Assembly (NCBI GenBank): GCA_034336665.1
Contig: CM067584.1
Location: forward strand, 4,506,699-4,570,698
DNA length: 64,000 nucleotides
From: Luscinia megarhynchos
Lineage: Eukaryota > Chordata > Aves > Passeriformes > Turdidae
Reading direction: 5' to 3'
Shown here: positions 1-11,784 of the stretch, piece after piece
How the letters are laid out: the number at the start of each line of letters is the position of its first letter
Position numbering within the stretch: position 1 is the first letter of the stretch
The notes under the pieces: model-generated
Database searches by the model: none
Seen by the model: only the letters and a program-made list of their open reading frames with translations
Told to the model about the DNA's origin: nothing
Program-made: the position numbers and the translations under genes

Positions 1-691
1 GATAAATGCTTCTCTTTGATTTTCAAATATTCTTAAATACTCACCTAATTTTTCTCCTTAGAAATATTGTACAAAGCCAGCCTTGTCCCCAAAGCATGAC
101 TGGCTTGATGGTATTTTAAATGCAATATTTCATGCTGGTTCCCCAAAATTAATGGGTTTATGGTATTTTTACTGCAATGCTTCACTGATGTTTTTCACCC
201 TCACCAAAATCAGAAAAATCAATGCAAGAGCCCACAATGGACAAACCACTGGCAATAAAGCAGAATATCCACGCTGGGGAGAGACAAAACCGTCAATAAG
301 GAAATAGATTTTTCTTTCAGGTTGGCAACAACCACAACAAATTGCAAAGTTATGAGCAGCCACTGGTTATTTTTTTCTCCTTCTTTTCTCATGGCACCCC
401 AGACTCTCAAATGAGGTGTAACAGGAGCTCTGGAACTGGAGGGTGTCAGGTGGGGGAAATGTTGATTTAAATATGATCATGTTTGTTTAAAAATTTTAAA
501 AAGGAGATTGTTTTTGTTAAAAGTTTCTAAATATCTGCACTTTTTAGCTGATTTCTGTTAAAACAGTTTCAATACCCAGTCATTCTGGAAATAAAATACG
601 GTTGTGTTTTGTTGTTTTTTTTTTTCTACCTATCAGCCAAGTGTGACATCTTGGCAGTGAATATGAAATGAAGTTGCTTTACACGTAGATT
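1..691. other. Unique non-coding DNA, no gene seen
   Basis: AT-rich single-copy-looking sequence. Only short open frames without family resemblance occur. No CR1 or LTR signature was recognised. Confidence 0.6.
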
Positions 692-716
692 TTATTTTAT
701 TTTATTTTATTTTCTT
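692..716. repeat. (TTTTA)n microsatellite
   Basis: About five copies of TTTTA in a row. Simple sequence only. Confidence 0.85.
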
Positions 717-1720
717 CATTTCCTTTCAGTCCTGTAGGATTCACCCACCTGGACCTGCAGAGCAATCCCAGGAGCACTGCCATGCTAATTCCCTGATCAA
801 TCAGAACAATAAAAACAAAACCCAGAGTTAATATCCCCCATTTCCTTTTATTTATTCCCAGTTCCAACAAGAATCCTTGGGACATAAATCCTCGCTCTTG
901 GTTTCAGGATCCTTTTTAAGGCTGGGTGGTAATTCCCTGGTTTTGCCCCAAAATTGTGATAGGAAATGCTGGATAGGAACAAAACTCAGGATCTTGGCAT
1001 TTTTTAGAGCCATAAAATTACTCCCCCTGGGTCAAAAGCTCAATTTATTTTTTTTTTTCAGGAAAAATTATCCTTTCCCCAGAGCTGTTTTTTCCCCAGA
1101 ATTAAAAATTTTGGCCACAGAGATTTTTCTCCAGGTCTTTAGCCCCTGTTCTTGTTTTTTCCGTGTTCTGCTACCGCATCCCAACCTTTGTACAACATCC
1201 ATCCTGGGAAGAATGGAAAGGAAATTCCTGGAATTCTTAAAATTCCTGGAATTCTGGTTTTCAAGCTGAAAAGGGCACCACATTTTAATGAAGGACTCTG
1301 TGGAGTGGAGCCCAGCATGAGGAATGGATTAAAATATTGGTTTCCCTGCCTGTTTACAGTCCCACCATAAAATCAAAAATTATCCTCCATAAAAAGATCT
1401 CCTGGAGCAACATTTGGAATAGAGGAGGGAGGGGAAGATTGTTTATTAAACAGATGCTGTGAATTTAATATGGCAACATCATTGCCACCCAGGGTTTTAT
1501 TGAGGATATCTTCTTATCTCAAAATTTATTGTGTCTGTATCCACTCTTATTTAACCCTGATCTCCAGAAAGAAACAATTAATGAGCCATTATTTGGGAAT
1601 GTGATTTAAATCAAAGCAGCAAAGGCAAACACGGATCAGGAGAATGTCACAAAAAGAAAAATTTTGAGAGGAACCAGCTTTAGGGACTGAACTCTGCTGG
1701 GGTTCTTACCAGAGATTATT
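717..1720. other. Unique non-coding DNA with a small 18-bp duplication
   Basis: No gene or transposon signature was recognised. Positions about 1221-1256 hold an 18-bp unit (AAATTCCTGGAATTCT plus two bases) twice in tandem. A T-rich run lies near 1047. Confidence 0.55.
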
Positions 1721-1952
1721 TCAGTTTTCAGACTGAGAGAGGAAGTTTAGGTGAGATTTTAGGAAGGAATTCCTCCCTGTGAGGGCTGGGATGGAATTCC
1801 CAGGGGAGCTGTGGCTGTCCCTGGATCCCTGGAAGTGTCCAAAGCCAAATTGGAGCCCCCTGGGACGGTGGGAGGTGTCCCTGCCATGGCAGGGGTGGCA
1901 CTGGTGGGATTTAAGGTCCTTTCCAACCCAAACCACTCCAGGATTTTGTGGA
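1721..1952 (+). mobile_element. CR1 LINE 3'-end fragment
   Basis: Reads in order like the 3' untranslated end of avian CR1: a TTCAGACTGA-like start, GGAATTCCTCCCTGTGAGG, GAGCTGTGGCTG, CCCTGGAAGTGTCC, CCTGCCATGGCAGGGG, TTTAAGGTCC and a tail CAACCCAAACCACTCCAGG. It is 5'-truncated with no reverse-transcriptase part, as is usual for CR1. The open frames here are shadows. Confidence 0.88.
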
Positions 1953-2054
1953 GAGATAAAATCTCCCAGTTTAAAGAAGTCTCACATTCCCTGAGCACCC
2001 CAGGTGAACCTCCCAAGGATCTCAGGGATGTCTGTGGGCAAGCTGTGACCCCTC

Positions 2055-2446
2055 TGAGACCTGGAGACAAACCCAAACTCACCTGGAGATAAATCCTAAA
2101 TTCACTTGGAGATAAACCCCAAACTCACCTGGAGGTAAATCCTAAACTCACTTGGAGATAAATCCCAAACTCACCTGGAGACAAATCCTAAACTCACTTG
2201 GAGATAAATCCCAAACTCACCTGGAGGTAAATCCTAAACTCACTTGGAGATAAACCCCAAACTCACCTGGAGATAAATCCTAAACTCACCTGGGGATAAA
2301 CCCCAAACTCACCTGGAGATAAATCCCAAACTCACCTGGAGATAAATCCTAAACTCACCTGGCGATAAACCCCAAACTCACCTGGAGATAAATCCTAAAC
2401 TCACCTGGAGATAAATCCTAAACTCACCTGAAGATAAATCCCAAAT
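2055..2446. repeat. 23-bp minisatellite, about 17 copies
   Basis: Tandem units of the form CTCACCTGGAGATAAATCC plus about four bases. Two main variants alternate (AAATCCTAA against AAACCCCAA), which suggests a 46-bp dimer as a more recent unit. Confidence 0.93.
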
Positions 2447-3186
2447 CACCCAGGCATCACCAGGTGGGTCTGGACCTCAGCAATGTTTCCTGTGCTGCTG
2501 TTTGAGAGGGACAGGAATTCCTGACCCACCTGAGCAAGGCTGTGCCACCCTGGGGCCTCCAGCTGGGTTTTCCTGCTTGGGTTTGTCTGAAGGAGAAACT
2601 AAAACTTGCCCCGGGATAGCCAAGGGGAGCTGGGAGGGTCAGATCTCAGCACTCCTGTCCCCTAAATCCCATTTTCAGGAATGTATCCAGCAGCCTTTGC
2701 TGATAAATTTGGAAAACACAGATAAAATCCAGGGGGAATATGAAGGAGCCAAACTTCAGAGCAGCTTGTTCTTTGCTGATCCTGTCACACTGTGACCTCT
2801 TTCTCTCCCAAAAATGTCCCCAGCCTTGGGTCAAGGATGGATTTTTGGGTGAGGGAACAGCAACCTGCAGCTGGCAAAGACCCCCAGTCCTAGGTGGAAA
2901 TTATTCCTTTGTAATTCCTGTGCTTGGCATTAAACCCTCTCTGAGATATTCATTATTGTATGGAAAATTAAATTAATTGATGAATTATTTCCTGGTTTTA
3001 TTTCTTTTCCCTGGTTTGCTGCTGCTGCCTTCAGGGATGTGGCTGAATCCATCCTTCCACAATTCCCTTTACCATCACGAGCTCTCCCTTGCCTTGCCAC
3101 CCCCAAAAATGTGTTGAATTCTCAATTTATAGCATTTTCTGACCTTGCAAACCCTTGCAAACAAGGGGCAGGGCTGTAAGAAAAAA
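2447..3186. other. Unique non-coding DNA, no gene seen
   Basis: No repeat family or coding signature was recognised. Short open frames overlap on both strands, with no start or splice context to favour any of them. Confidence 0.55.
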
Positions 3187-3324
3187 CATGTATATAACAT
3201 ATATGTAATCATGTATATAACATATATGTAATCATGTGCATAACACATATGTAATAATGTGTATAACATATATTTAATAATGTATATGACATATATGTAA
3301 TAATGTAGATAACATATATGTATC
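3187..3324. repeat. 23-bp AT-rich tandem array, 6 copies
   Basis: Six consecutive 23-bp units of the type CATGTATATAACATATATGT plus AAT. Each holds the self-complementary core ACATATATGT, so the array could fold into serial small hairpins. Later copies carry substitutions. Confidence 0.92.
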
Positions 3325-5190
3325 ACACTCCCTTGCTGAAGGGCAGAAAAATCTGCAGCTCTTCTGGCAAATTAATCATTCATTTTTTATTTCACTTTGA
3401 GCTTGGGCCTGTCCAAAAAGCTGTGGGTAAATTATTTTCTGCAAACATCATAAAAATCAACTTTTTTGGTGATTTTCAACAGCTAAAAAAATAGTTTCTG
3501 TTCTCTGGAAGAAAAAGATGAGCAACAAAAAGCAGGAATCCCAACACTGAGATTCTTTGAGATTTTTTCCCGTTTGATGTTTACACACCTCAACTCTTTT
3601 GTAACAGTTTGAAGTGGTGAAAAATATTCCTTTTTTACTTTGAGAGTGTGGTAACATTTATTCCCTTAACAAAAAAAAAAAAAAAAAAAAAAAAAAAGCA
3701 AAGAACTTTGCCTACACTTTCCAGGGAGGATTTCAGCTCTGCCCTAAGACATGGTGTAACATTACCAGCACCAGGCAACATCCCAGAGCTGCCTCATTGC
3801 TGGCAGTGCTGATTTATTTATTTATTCAGCCAGTATTTAATGCAAATGCAGCTTCTGTGTCTGGGTTGTTGGAGCTCTCTGGAGGAATTTCAGCAAATTC
3901 GCAGCTCTTGTTTCCTGAGCATGAATAACAAAACCTCTTCCATCCCTGACTGCTCTGTCTGGTGGAAACCTCTGTGAGAAAAGTCATTTCTTCCCATGTC
4001 TCATCTTAGGGTAAAGAACCAGCAGCATCATAAAGTTGTAAACACTGGACTAAATATATCAGATTTTTGGAGCAGAATCTTCCAGTTCATTCAATTCCAG
4101 GCCAGAATTCCTTCCCCAGTGAAGATTTTTTTTTTTTTAAGGCTGCTTCATTCTGGATATTTACCCTGCAACAGAAAAGGGAAAATCCCTTTTTTAGGAA
4201 AAGGAATCAGGTCAAATCAATGGCTCAGAATGTTTCTTTCTCCTTTTCATTGCTGCCTTTGGCACCTCAGTGGATTAATGCTCCAGCCTTTGCTCTTTTT
4301 CTCCCCTGCTCTTTCTCACAAGTGCAAGATGCAATAATTTTAATACCCAATACATTGGAGTAGCTCAGGTTCTGTTCAGTATCATGTTGACCTTTTCAGT
4401 ATTCAGTATTTTGATTATCTGGTGATCTTTTCCCTGCTGGAAGGTTGGGGAGGGCTTTAAGCACGAACATGCAGGGGACAGGCAGAGTAAACAGCAGAAC
4501 AGATCTCAACAAAGCTGCTGCTACAATTTGCAAACTGCAGGACACGTCCAAATATTTGCTATTGTCTTTTATCAACTCGCCAAAGGGAACAGAAACTCAG
4601 GAATAGATTGCTGTGGAAGGACAGGGAAAATGATGAAGATTGAGGGTTTGATTTATAAGGAGAGATTAAAGTGACAAAGGATGAATGGCTTGACTAAACA
4701 GTTTTTGAATTGGGCTGTAAAAGTTGTCTGAGAGCAGGGAAAAGGGAGAGGGTCGGTTGTGGGGGCCAGAGGGGGCAGAACTTTCAGTGGGGCATTAAAC
4801 AGCAGGAAGAAAAATGAGAGAGGAATAATTCAGGCTGATGTGAGGGATTTCAGTGCACTATTGACTGTCCCTTGTGTGGAGTGAGAGGGGTTGGAGCATC
4901 TTCTGTGGCTCTTGATGAGCCACAAGTCCTGGCTGGGAGAGGCTGCACCACAAATCCTGGCTTAAAAAATTATTTCTGGGGTGTCTCCCACTCTGAGCTG
5001 TCCTTGGATGCTGCTGGGAACCCGGGGAAAAGCAGCCTTGGGTTTCTCAGGCTGCTCAAGGACAAGAAATTATCACAATGATTAAACACCTGCTGGAGAT
5101 GTGCTGTTTTGCAGAAAGCATGATTTCAAAGAGGTGTTGCTTCCTTGGGCCAATGAGTTTTTTCTATTCTGTTTTGCACGAACTACCCTA
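3325..5190. other. Unique non-coding DNA with a poly(A) run
   Basis: A run of about 28 A lies at 3670-3697. Positions 4600-4830 have a purine-rich texture faintly like old CR1 sequence, but not enough to call. Otherwise no gene or element was recognised. Confidence 0.5.
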
Positions 5191-5196
5191 TATAAG

Positions 5197-5786
5197 TGAG
5201 GGAGTCTTTGTGTTGGGATTGACGTAAGGGACAAAACTCATGCGCTCTGTATAAGCTGAAAGTTCCAGCTGCAGTTTATTGTAAAGAGCTCTGCTAAGAG
5301 CTGCCAGGCGCAGCCCAGAGTAGGACAAAGAAATAAAACAGGGAAGAGAAAGAGCAATGGGATAAAAGGGTGATGGGGTAAGAGAAGAAGGAGAGAGGAA
5401 GAGCAAGAGAAAGAAGAGGTATTAGAGGTAAGAGGGGGGTGGTAGCAGTAAGAGTAAGAAAGAAAGAGAGAGCGATTTCCCTGTTTACAATACAATAAAT
5501 TTTCTTCTATGATGAATATTCTAATTTCCACTAACCAATGTAATACAAGATACAAATTCTATACCATTTACATACAGCTTATAGGAATCCTTATATTACC
5601 ATAGTGTGTTACACTTTAAAACTACTCTTTGGACCCTGGCAGGGATGCCTCTGACCTTTGGACCCACTGTCTGGCCGAGGGCATTGTTCTGTCAAGAGGG
5701 GATTACTTGGATTACTTTCAGCAGGCCATCCTATTGCCTTATAGTTATTCAGTAACTAAGGCTTTCCTGTTTCATCTTCCCCAACA
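5197..5786 (-). mobile_element. Solo LTR A1 (class II ERV type)
   Basis: 590 bp. On the minus strand it begins TGTTGGGGAAGATGAAACAG. Its end on that strand is CCCTCA where the sister copy has CCCACA. It is flanked by a perfect 6-bp target-site duplication, TATAAG, at 5191-5196 and 5787-5792. A minus-strand AATAAA signal lies at 5275-5280. It is homologous along its length to the copy at 22217-22772. A 6-bp duplication is typical of class II (ERVK-like) integrases. No viral genes adjoin it, so it is a solo LTR. Confidence 0.92.
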
Positions 5787-5792
5787 TATAAG

Positions 5793-6340
5793 AGTGGTGT
5801 TTCTTTAAATAAAGCTCTCTTTTGGTTCTCCATTACACAAAGAACTATGTTGCATTATCCTTTCTGCTGCTCCAATGGCCAAAACTCAACACTGAGCCTC
5901 CCAGTTCAGAGCTGTAAATGAAAGCTGCAAATCCCCCTTTCCTCCCTGTTTAATATCTTTCCTGTTTTCAGCTCTGCTTTTGCATGTAAGAATATTTCCC
6001 AGTGCTCATTAATCCACAGACTGGTGTCACTCATGTGCCACTCTTTAAAGCTGTTGTGAGAGGTGAGAAGCAGATAAAAGGGATCTGGTGATGGGATTCA
6101 AAATTTGCAATCAGGTTTCGTTTGTTCATGCTGATGGGGAAGAGCCCAGCTCCAAATAAAAAGAGGAATTATCTTGGCTGTTCCTCAGGCTGTTGTGTGG
6201 AAGGTGCTCACAACAACTGCAGTGCTGATGAAACGAGTGCTGAATGTTGCAATCTTTCTTTAAACATCCTTAAAAAGTGAATTTTTCCCCCTGGTTGAGA
6301 AGCTTGTCCTGCAAAAGGGGCAGGGAAATGATTATAAACT
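5793..6340. other. Unique non-coding DNA, no gene seen
   Basis: Single-copy-looking sequence between LTR A1 and the ATTCT array. No family was recognised. Confidence 0.55.
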
Positions 6341-6580
6341 ATTCTATTCTATTCTATTCTATTCTATTCTATTCTATTCTATTCTATTCTATTCTATTCT
6401 ATTCTATTCTATTCTATTCTATTCTATTCTATTCTATTCTATTCTATTCTATTCTATTCTATTCTATTCTATTCTATTCTATTCTATTCTATTCTATTCT
6501 ATTCTATTCTATTCTATTCTATTCTATTCCGTTCCACTCCACTCCATTCCATTCCGTTCCACTCCACTCCATTCCGTTTC
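6341..6580. repeat. (ATTCT)38 microsatellite with a degenerate pentamer tail
   Basis: Thirty-eight essentially perfect ATTCT units (6341-6530; the last reads ATTCC) are followed by ten pentamers in the same register drawn from GTTCC, ACTCC and ATTCC (6531-6580). Because the period is not a multiple of three and lacks stops, open frames appear on both strands; they are not genes. Confidence 0.97.
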
Positions 6581-6691
6581 TGGAATGAAAGGGTTTGCCC
6601 TGTGTGGGATTTGGGATGAGCCTGGAAATGTTTTTGGCCAAAAAAAGTCCTAAAATCTGCACTAAAACACCCCAAATCTGCCAAAATTCCA

Positions 6692-6851
6692 GAGGGAATT
6701 GGGATAAAAAGGAGGCTGCATCCTCCAAAAATCTGAGAGACCCCAGGGCAATGCCCCATGGCCTCTGCCTTTATTTGAATAAAGCAGAAGGACTCCTGTG
6801 TCTCCTTTTTGGACACAAACCTCTGGTGTTTGTGGATTCATTTTCCTGGCA
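6692..6851 (+). mobile_element. Partial LTR of family D (D1)
   Basis: Matches the 3' part of the LTRs at 31250-31733 and 35871-36351: GGAATTGGGATAAAA, AATCTGAGAGACCCCAGGG, CAATGCCCCATGGCCTCT, an AATAAA signal near 6778, then a GTGGATTCATTTTCCTGGCA end. The 5' part is missing or unrelated, so no target-site duplication can be assigned. Confidence 0.75.
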
Positions 6852-7141
6852 ATCCTTTTTCCTCTCCAGCTCAAGAACAATTTCTATCTCCACACCTTGG
6901 GCTCTTTTGGGCCTTTCAGAGCTGCCATAATTTACTTTTTTTTCAAAGTCAAATCCTGGGTTGGGGTTTTCACTTGGGTTTGGAGTTAAGGACTGGGAGC
7001 TGACCTCCCCTGGTTCCTCAAAAGCATCTCTAGAGGACACAATTTATTTTAAAAGTTTTCTCTAAAAATTTTAGTTGACATTGAATTGATAATTTTAAAT
7101 ATTCTGCAACAACCACACTGATCTGAGCAATGTCCACATTT

Positions 7142-7172
<31 letters not shown>

Positions 7173-7500
7173 TTTTTACCCAGGAATTTCACTCTGTGCC
7201 CAGCTGAGGGTTATTTCAGATTCTTGCTCTAGGAAATGACTGGGGAATGATTCCTGCTACAAATACAGGCTCCAGTCCTCCAGCAGGGCCTGGAAAAGGC
7301 CAAGCTAATCTTGCAGGACTTTCATGTCTCTATTTTTATGTCATTGTGTCACTTCCAATTAAAATGTTCACTTTTACAAGTGTCACATCCGTGTGTTCTC
7401 CAGTTCCTTCTGTGCCCTGTTTTTGTGGTGATTTTAGGATTTACCTGGGCAAAAACCCCCATTTTTAATGCCTGGTTGGTACCTGCAAAGTTTGGTGCCA
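6852..7500. other. Unique non-coding DNA with a poly(T) run
   Basis: An interrupted T run spans about 7146-7178. Nothing else was recognised. Confidence 0.55.
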
Positions 7501-7507
7501 TCAGGAT

Positions 7508-7518
7508 GATATTATTAC

Positions 7519-7551
<33 letters not shown>

Positions 7552-7690
7552 CATTATCATTATCATTATCATTTCATTATTATTATTATTTCATTTTTAT
7601 TATTTCATTATTTTTATTTTTAATTATTCTTCATTATTATTTTATTTTATTTTCATTATTATTATTTTCATTATTTTCATTATTCCAATT
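7508..7690. repeat. (ATT)n/(ATTATC)n microsatellite
   Basis: A central ATTATC hexamer tract (about 7525-7572) is flanked by ATT and TTTTA runs of lower order. The apparent serine/leucine open frame across it is a shadow. Confidence 0.9.
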
Positions 7691-7699
7691 TTTATTGTG

Positions 7700-9295
7700 T
7701 TTGTTTAATCATTAGATTTTTACTAAAATTCGGTTCTTCCAGTCCCTCTGTCCATTTAATGGGACAGGAAATCCAGGTTCAGTCAGCACCTCTTAGCTGG
7801 TTCTTGGGATTTGTTTTAATGCTTCAGATTATTCATTAGAGCAAATTTCTTTGTCAAGAAAACAAAATAGCAGGAAAAACAGAAATTAGATTTTTGGAGG
7901 TATTTTTTGGTTATGTGGCTGTTGCTTTTGGTTTTTTTCCCAAAACCTGTGGCACACTGTGGATTTGGGATGCTGCCTCCAACAGGATCTGCCTTTAACT
8001 GGAAATTTTCTATTTATTATGAAAGAAACCTTCCTTAAAAAAAAAAAACCAAAACAATTGTGCAATCCATGCTCCATCATTAAAGCTGGTCAGGAATTGT
8101 TCTGTGGGAACACTGATGACTCCAAGTGAAATTAAGGACTTGGGAAAAAAAAATTGAGATTTAAAGGTTCATTCAAAATTAAAGTTTGTATGGATTTTCA
8201 GTCAGAATGAAATTCATCTCTGTCAGTGGCAGGCACACATAAAGTTCTGTGAGTGTTCTTATATTCCTTTTATTTGAAGGAATAAAAGCTATTTATCTGC
8301 CCTTTTTCTTCCTTTCCTTTTTCAAACCAATTCTAAAGCCCACTGAAGAAGTAACCTGGGTGAAGTCCCTCCTTCCTTTATGCAACTGAAGTTAGAGGAA
8401 AATTGAGATTTGTGGCTTTATCCTGACCTAGCAGAGGAATTATTCCATTTGCTGAGTGTTCTGCAGAGTAATGAAGCAGCTCCTGGGTTGTTTCTGTCCA
8501 TTGCTCACTCCAACAACATTTGGGATTGAGCAAGGATCAATGTTGGGCATCATCCCCTCACTGCTGGGGAACTGAGGCAAAGAATTGATGTGTCCATGAC
8601 TGGAAAGCAAATCCAGGCTCAAGACTGGGATTATTCCTCTAAACACTGCTTATTTAAATATAACTTTGAATAATTTGAATATTTAAACCTGGAATATTTA
8701 AACCCTGATCCCTGAGCAGGGTAAGGGATTTATCCTTAGGAGTTCTGTGTGGGGCCAGGTAAAGTCAAGAAAAAGAAAATCCTAAATGCTGAGAAGTCAG
8801 GATTGGATTTTTCCTTCTGCAGAGAGGGGCTGTGGTTTCCTGTGCTCCTGTGAGCTGGGATGTGCCTGGAAACCCTGACAGGGACAGTTTTGGAGCTCCT
8901 AAACTTTGTGTCAGCTCCAATTCCTGCTCCCTGCTCTGCAGGATTTAATCCCAAGGCTTGTTTTGGGGGAATTCATCCTTTTCCTCTGCTCTCAGAGCCC
9001 TAATTCCCTGTAAAATCAGCAGCAGTGGAGCTGCTCAGGAAACCCAGCTGCTTTCCCCACATCTCCTCAGTGAGAGGCTGGAACTGGGATGGAGTTCCAG
9101 GATTTTCCCTGAGCTCAGGCACAGCTCTGTGGGGTCTGGCTGATGGGGTGACCCTGTGAGGGAAATCTCCTCCCTGGTGGCTCATCATTCCCACAGGATT
9201 CCCATTTCCTTCTGGATGAACAAATTTAGTGGTGTCATGTGTTCAGTGGGTCTGTGAGTTATCCCAAATAATTCCTAAGTCTCTCTATAAAATGA
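7700..9295. other. Unique non-coding DNA, no gene seen
   Basis: About 1.6 kb without a recognised repeat family. All open frames are under 75 codons and without recognisable motifs. Confidence 0.5.
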
Positions 9296-9324
9296 GATGT
9301 AGAGAGGAGGAGGCAGAGAAGAGG

Positions 9325-9895
9325 GAGCTCTTATGGGATTGAGGGTGTTTCCTATGGATTAACAGCAATTTTTATGGGATTCAAGGGAGTTCTTATGGAT
9401 TGAAAGCAGTTCTTATGGGATTGAAGGAGTTCTTAAGGATTGAATGCAAATTTTATGGATTAAAAGCAGTTTTTATGGGGTTGAAAACAGCTCCTATGAA
9501 TTGAAGGCAGTTCTTCTGGGGCTGAAGGAAATTCTTATTAATTGTAAACAGTTCTTAGGGATTTAAGGCAGTTTTTGTGGAATTGAAATTAGTTCTTACA
9601 GGATTGAAGGAGTTTTCATGGGATTGAAGGTATTCCTATGGAATTGAAGGAGTTCTTATGGAATTGAAAGAGTTTTTATGGAATTGAAAGCAGTTCTTAT
9701 GGGATTGAAGGCAGTTCTTGTGGGGTTGAAGGCAGTTGTTGTGGGATTGAAGGAAATTCTTATGGATTTAAGGCAATTCTTGTGAATTGTAAACAGTTCC
9801 TATGGATTTCAGGCAGTTTTTATGGGATTGGAGGCAGTTGCTATGGAACTGAAAGCAGTTCCTAAGGACTGGAATCAGTTTTTATGGACTCCAGT
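9325..9895. repeat. Degenerate 20-21-bp minisatellite, about 27 copies
   Basis: Units of the type AGTTCTTATGGGATTGAAGG plus one base repeat with many substitutions and 1-bp length changes (20, 21 and occasionally other spacings). The best-preserved stretch is about 9690-9810. Confidence 0.93.
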
Positions 9896-10204
9896 GTCCT
9901 GGCAGTGTCTGATTTTCAGAGCTGCTGTAATTCTGCCCTGGCCTTGTGGAGAACATCTGAGCTCTCAGCACAGATCCTGTGAAGAGAAATCCATGGAAAT
10001 GGGCTGAGGCTGGAGCAGAGAGAGCTCAGACCCAGTGCCACAAAAAGATTTATCCTGGAGTGTGTTTATTAGGAAAACACAGCAGGGCATTCCTGAAATG
10101 CCTCTTCCCACAATTCATGTGCCATGGGATGGATTTGGGAAATTTTACAACCCACTCTTGGTTGAATAAGCATCAAATCTGCAAATTTATGTGGGATTAT
10201 TTCC
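9896..10204. other. Unique non-coding DNA, no gene seen
   Basis: No element was recognised. Confidence 0.5.
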
Positions 10205-10302
10205 ATTCCACATAATAATAATTGATATTATTTCCATCCCATCCATAATAATATTATATATTGATAATATATAATAATATTATGATATATTATTATATCC
10301 AT
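10205..10302. repeat. AT-rich, partly self-complementary tract
   Basis: A run of ATAATATTATAT-type words reads nearly the same on both strands and is flanked by ATCCATCC words. It could extrude a hairpin. No other role can be seen. Confidence 0.7.
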
Positions 10303-11330
10303 CCATGGAATAGGGTGGCCTCCTGCACACCTCTGAGGAAGAGGAGATTCTTTGGGGAAATAATAACCACACTCCTCTAGTTCCACTTCAATCCACACCA
10401 GCTTTGTGCATCCTCTCCAAATTTCAGAGACTGCATTATTTTATCTGTTAACAGCACATCCTGCTGTGTGTATATTTTAAAAGTCAGATGATAAACCAGG
10501 TTTCATCATCTCCAAGTGACAATAGATCTTGTTGCAGACAAATTTATGGCTATTCCATTTTTGTGCTGGTGTCAGCTAACCTTGGCAAGCAGAGCCCCTC
10601 TTGCTGTTGGGATGAATCCCATAAATCTTGGCTTTTCCACTTTCTCTTCCTCCTGCTTTTGAAACCTTGTCTCAGACCTTGTCACCTCCTTTATTCATGG
10701 CAGCCAGAGCATCCTGTGGGCTGAAACTCCTTCAAGGACCTGCTGGTAATATTTCACCCCTTTTTTAGCCTTTTTAAAAAATTTATTTCTCTCTCTTGCC
10801 TTGATGCATAAAACCCCCCCATGAACAGTTCTGGGATGGCTTCAGAGGCACTTTTTGGATATTTGTTTATTGTCAGTAATTTCCAGAGGCTGAAAGTAAT
10901 CTCCAAATGCTTCCATTCCAATGAGGGTTTGATCAGTAAGAGTCCTTGGTTCATTTTATTTTCTACCACAATCCTGTGGCTCTGAGGAACAGTTTCACCC
11001 TTGCAGTAACTCCTTCAGCACAGCATGAGGGTTCTTCTACCCCTGGACCCCTTTTTGCTGCCTTTGTAAAACAATAACAACATTTAAAGAGATCCTTTTA
11101 AGGCATTTTAGCTCCTGTTTCATTTAATTAAAGATTTGCAATAAGAGAAGCAGCTCACTCAGAGCTGAGTGAAAAAAACCAAACTGTCCAAATCTAGTGT
11201 GGTTTTAGTTCTTGGTAAATCAAAGAAAAATCAGGAATTTGGAATGCATTTTGTCAAAATATTTTTTTCTCTTTTCAATGCTGTCTTTGAAAATATAATA
11301 TAAAGGATGGGTTTAAATGGGAATTTATAT
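10303..11330. other. Unique non-coding DNA, no gene seen
   Basis: About 1 kb with no recognised repeat or coding signature. Confidence 0.5.
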
Positions 11331-11334
11331 TTCA

Positions 11335-11422
11335 GAATCACAGAATCCTGGGATGGGATGGGTTGGAAAGGAGCTTAAAGCCCATCCAGTTCCTCTATCC
11401 CAGGCTGCTCCAAGCCCAGCCT
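11335..11422 (-). mobile_element. CR1 LINE 3'-end fragment
   Basis: Starts with the reverse-complement tail AATCACAGAATCCTGGGATG, continues GGGTTGGAAAGGAGCTTAAAG and ends after CAGGCTGCTCCAAGCCCAGC. Very short; 5'-truncated in element orientation. Confidence 0.85.
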
Positions 11423-11477
11423 TTTTTTTCAGGACAAAATGTCAGAAATTAATTTTGAATGCATCTATCCTTAAAAC

Positions 11478-11562
11478 AACAACAACAAAACCCAAAAACA
11501 AACAAACAAACAAACAAAAAAGCAAAAAAAGCAAAAAAGCAAAAAACAAAAACAAAAAACCC
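11478..11562. repeat. A-rich (AAAC)n/(A)nGC low-complexity tract
   Basis: AACAAC, then AAAC tetramers, then A5-6GC words. Simple sequence only. Confidence 0.88.
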
Positions 11563-11784
11563 TTGTGTTTTCAAGCATTTGGTTTTAATTGCAGGAGCTC
11601 TGGCTGAACCTTTAAGGTTTTATTGGAAATGACCTGGGAATAAACAGTTCTGGGAATTCTCTGGTCCCCAAGATCTGGTGAGTCTCATTAATCCCAAATT
11701 TCCACTCAAACCTGCCCAAGAATGAGGAATTATCTGTAAATAAACTCCTTCACTGATGCAAAAAACAACTTTCAAATGAAAGAA

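Noticed and set aside
4600..4830. Possible very old CR1 fragment
   Set aside because: Only a general purine-rich resemblance; no ordered run of CR1 landmarks.
6277..6588. 103-codon frame with a repeated ILFYS-type peptide
   Set aside because: Produced by the ATTCT pentamer, which has no stop in several frames on both strands.
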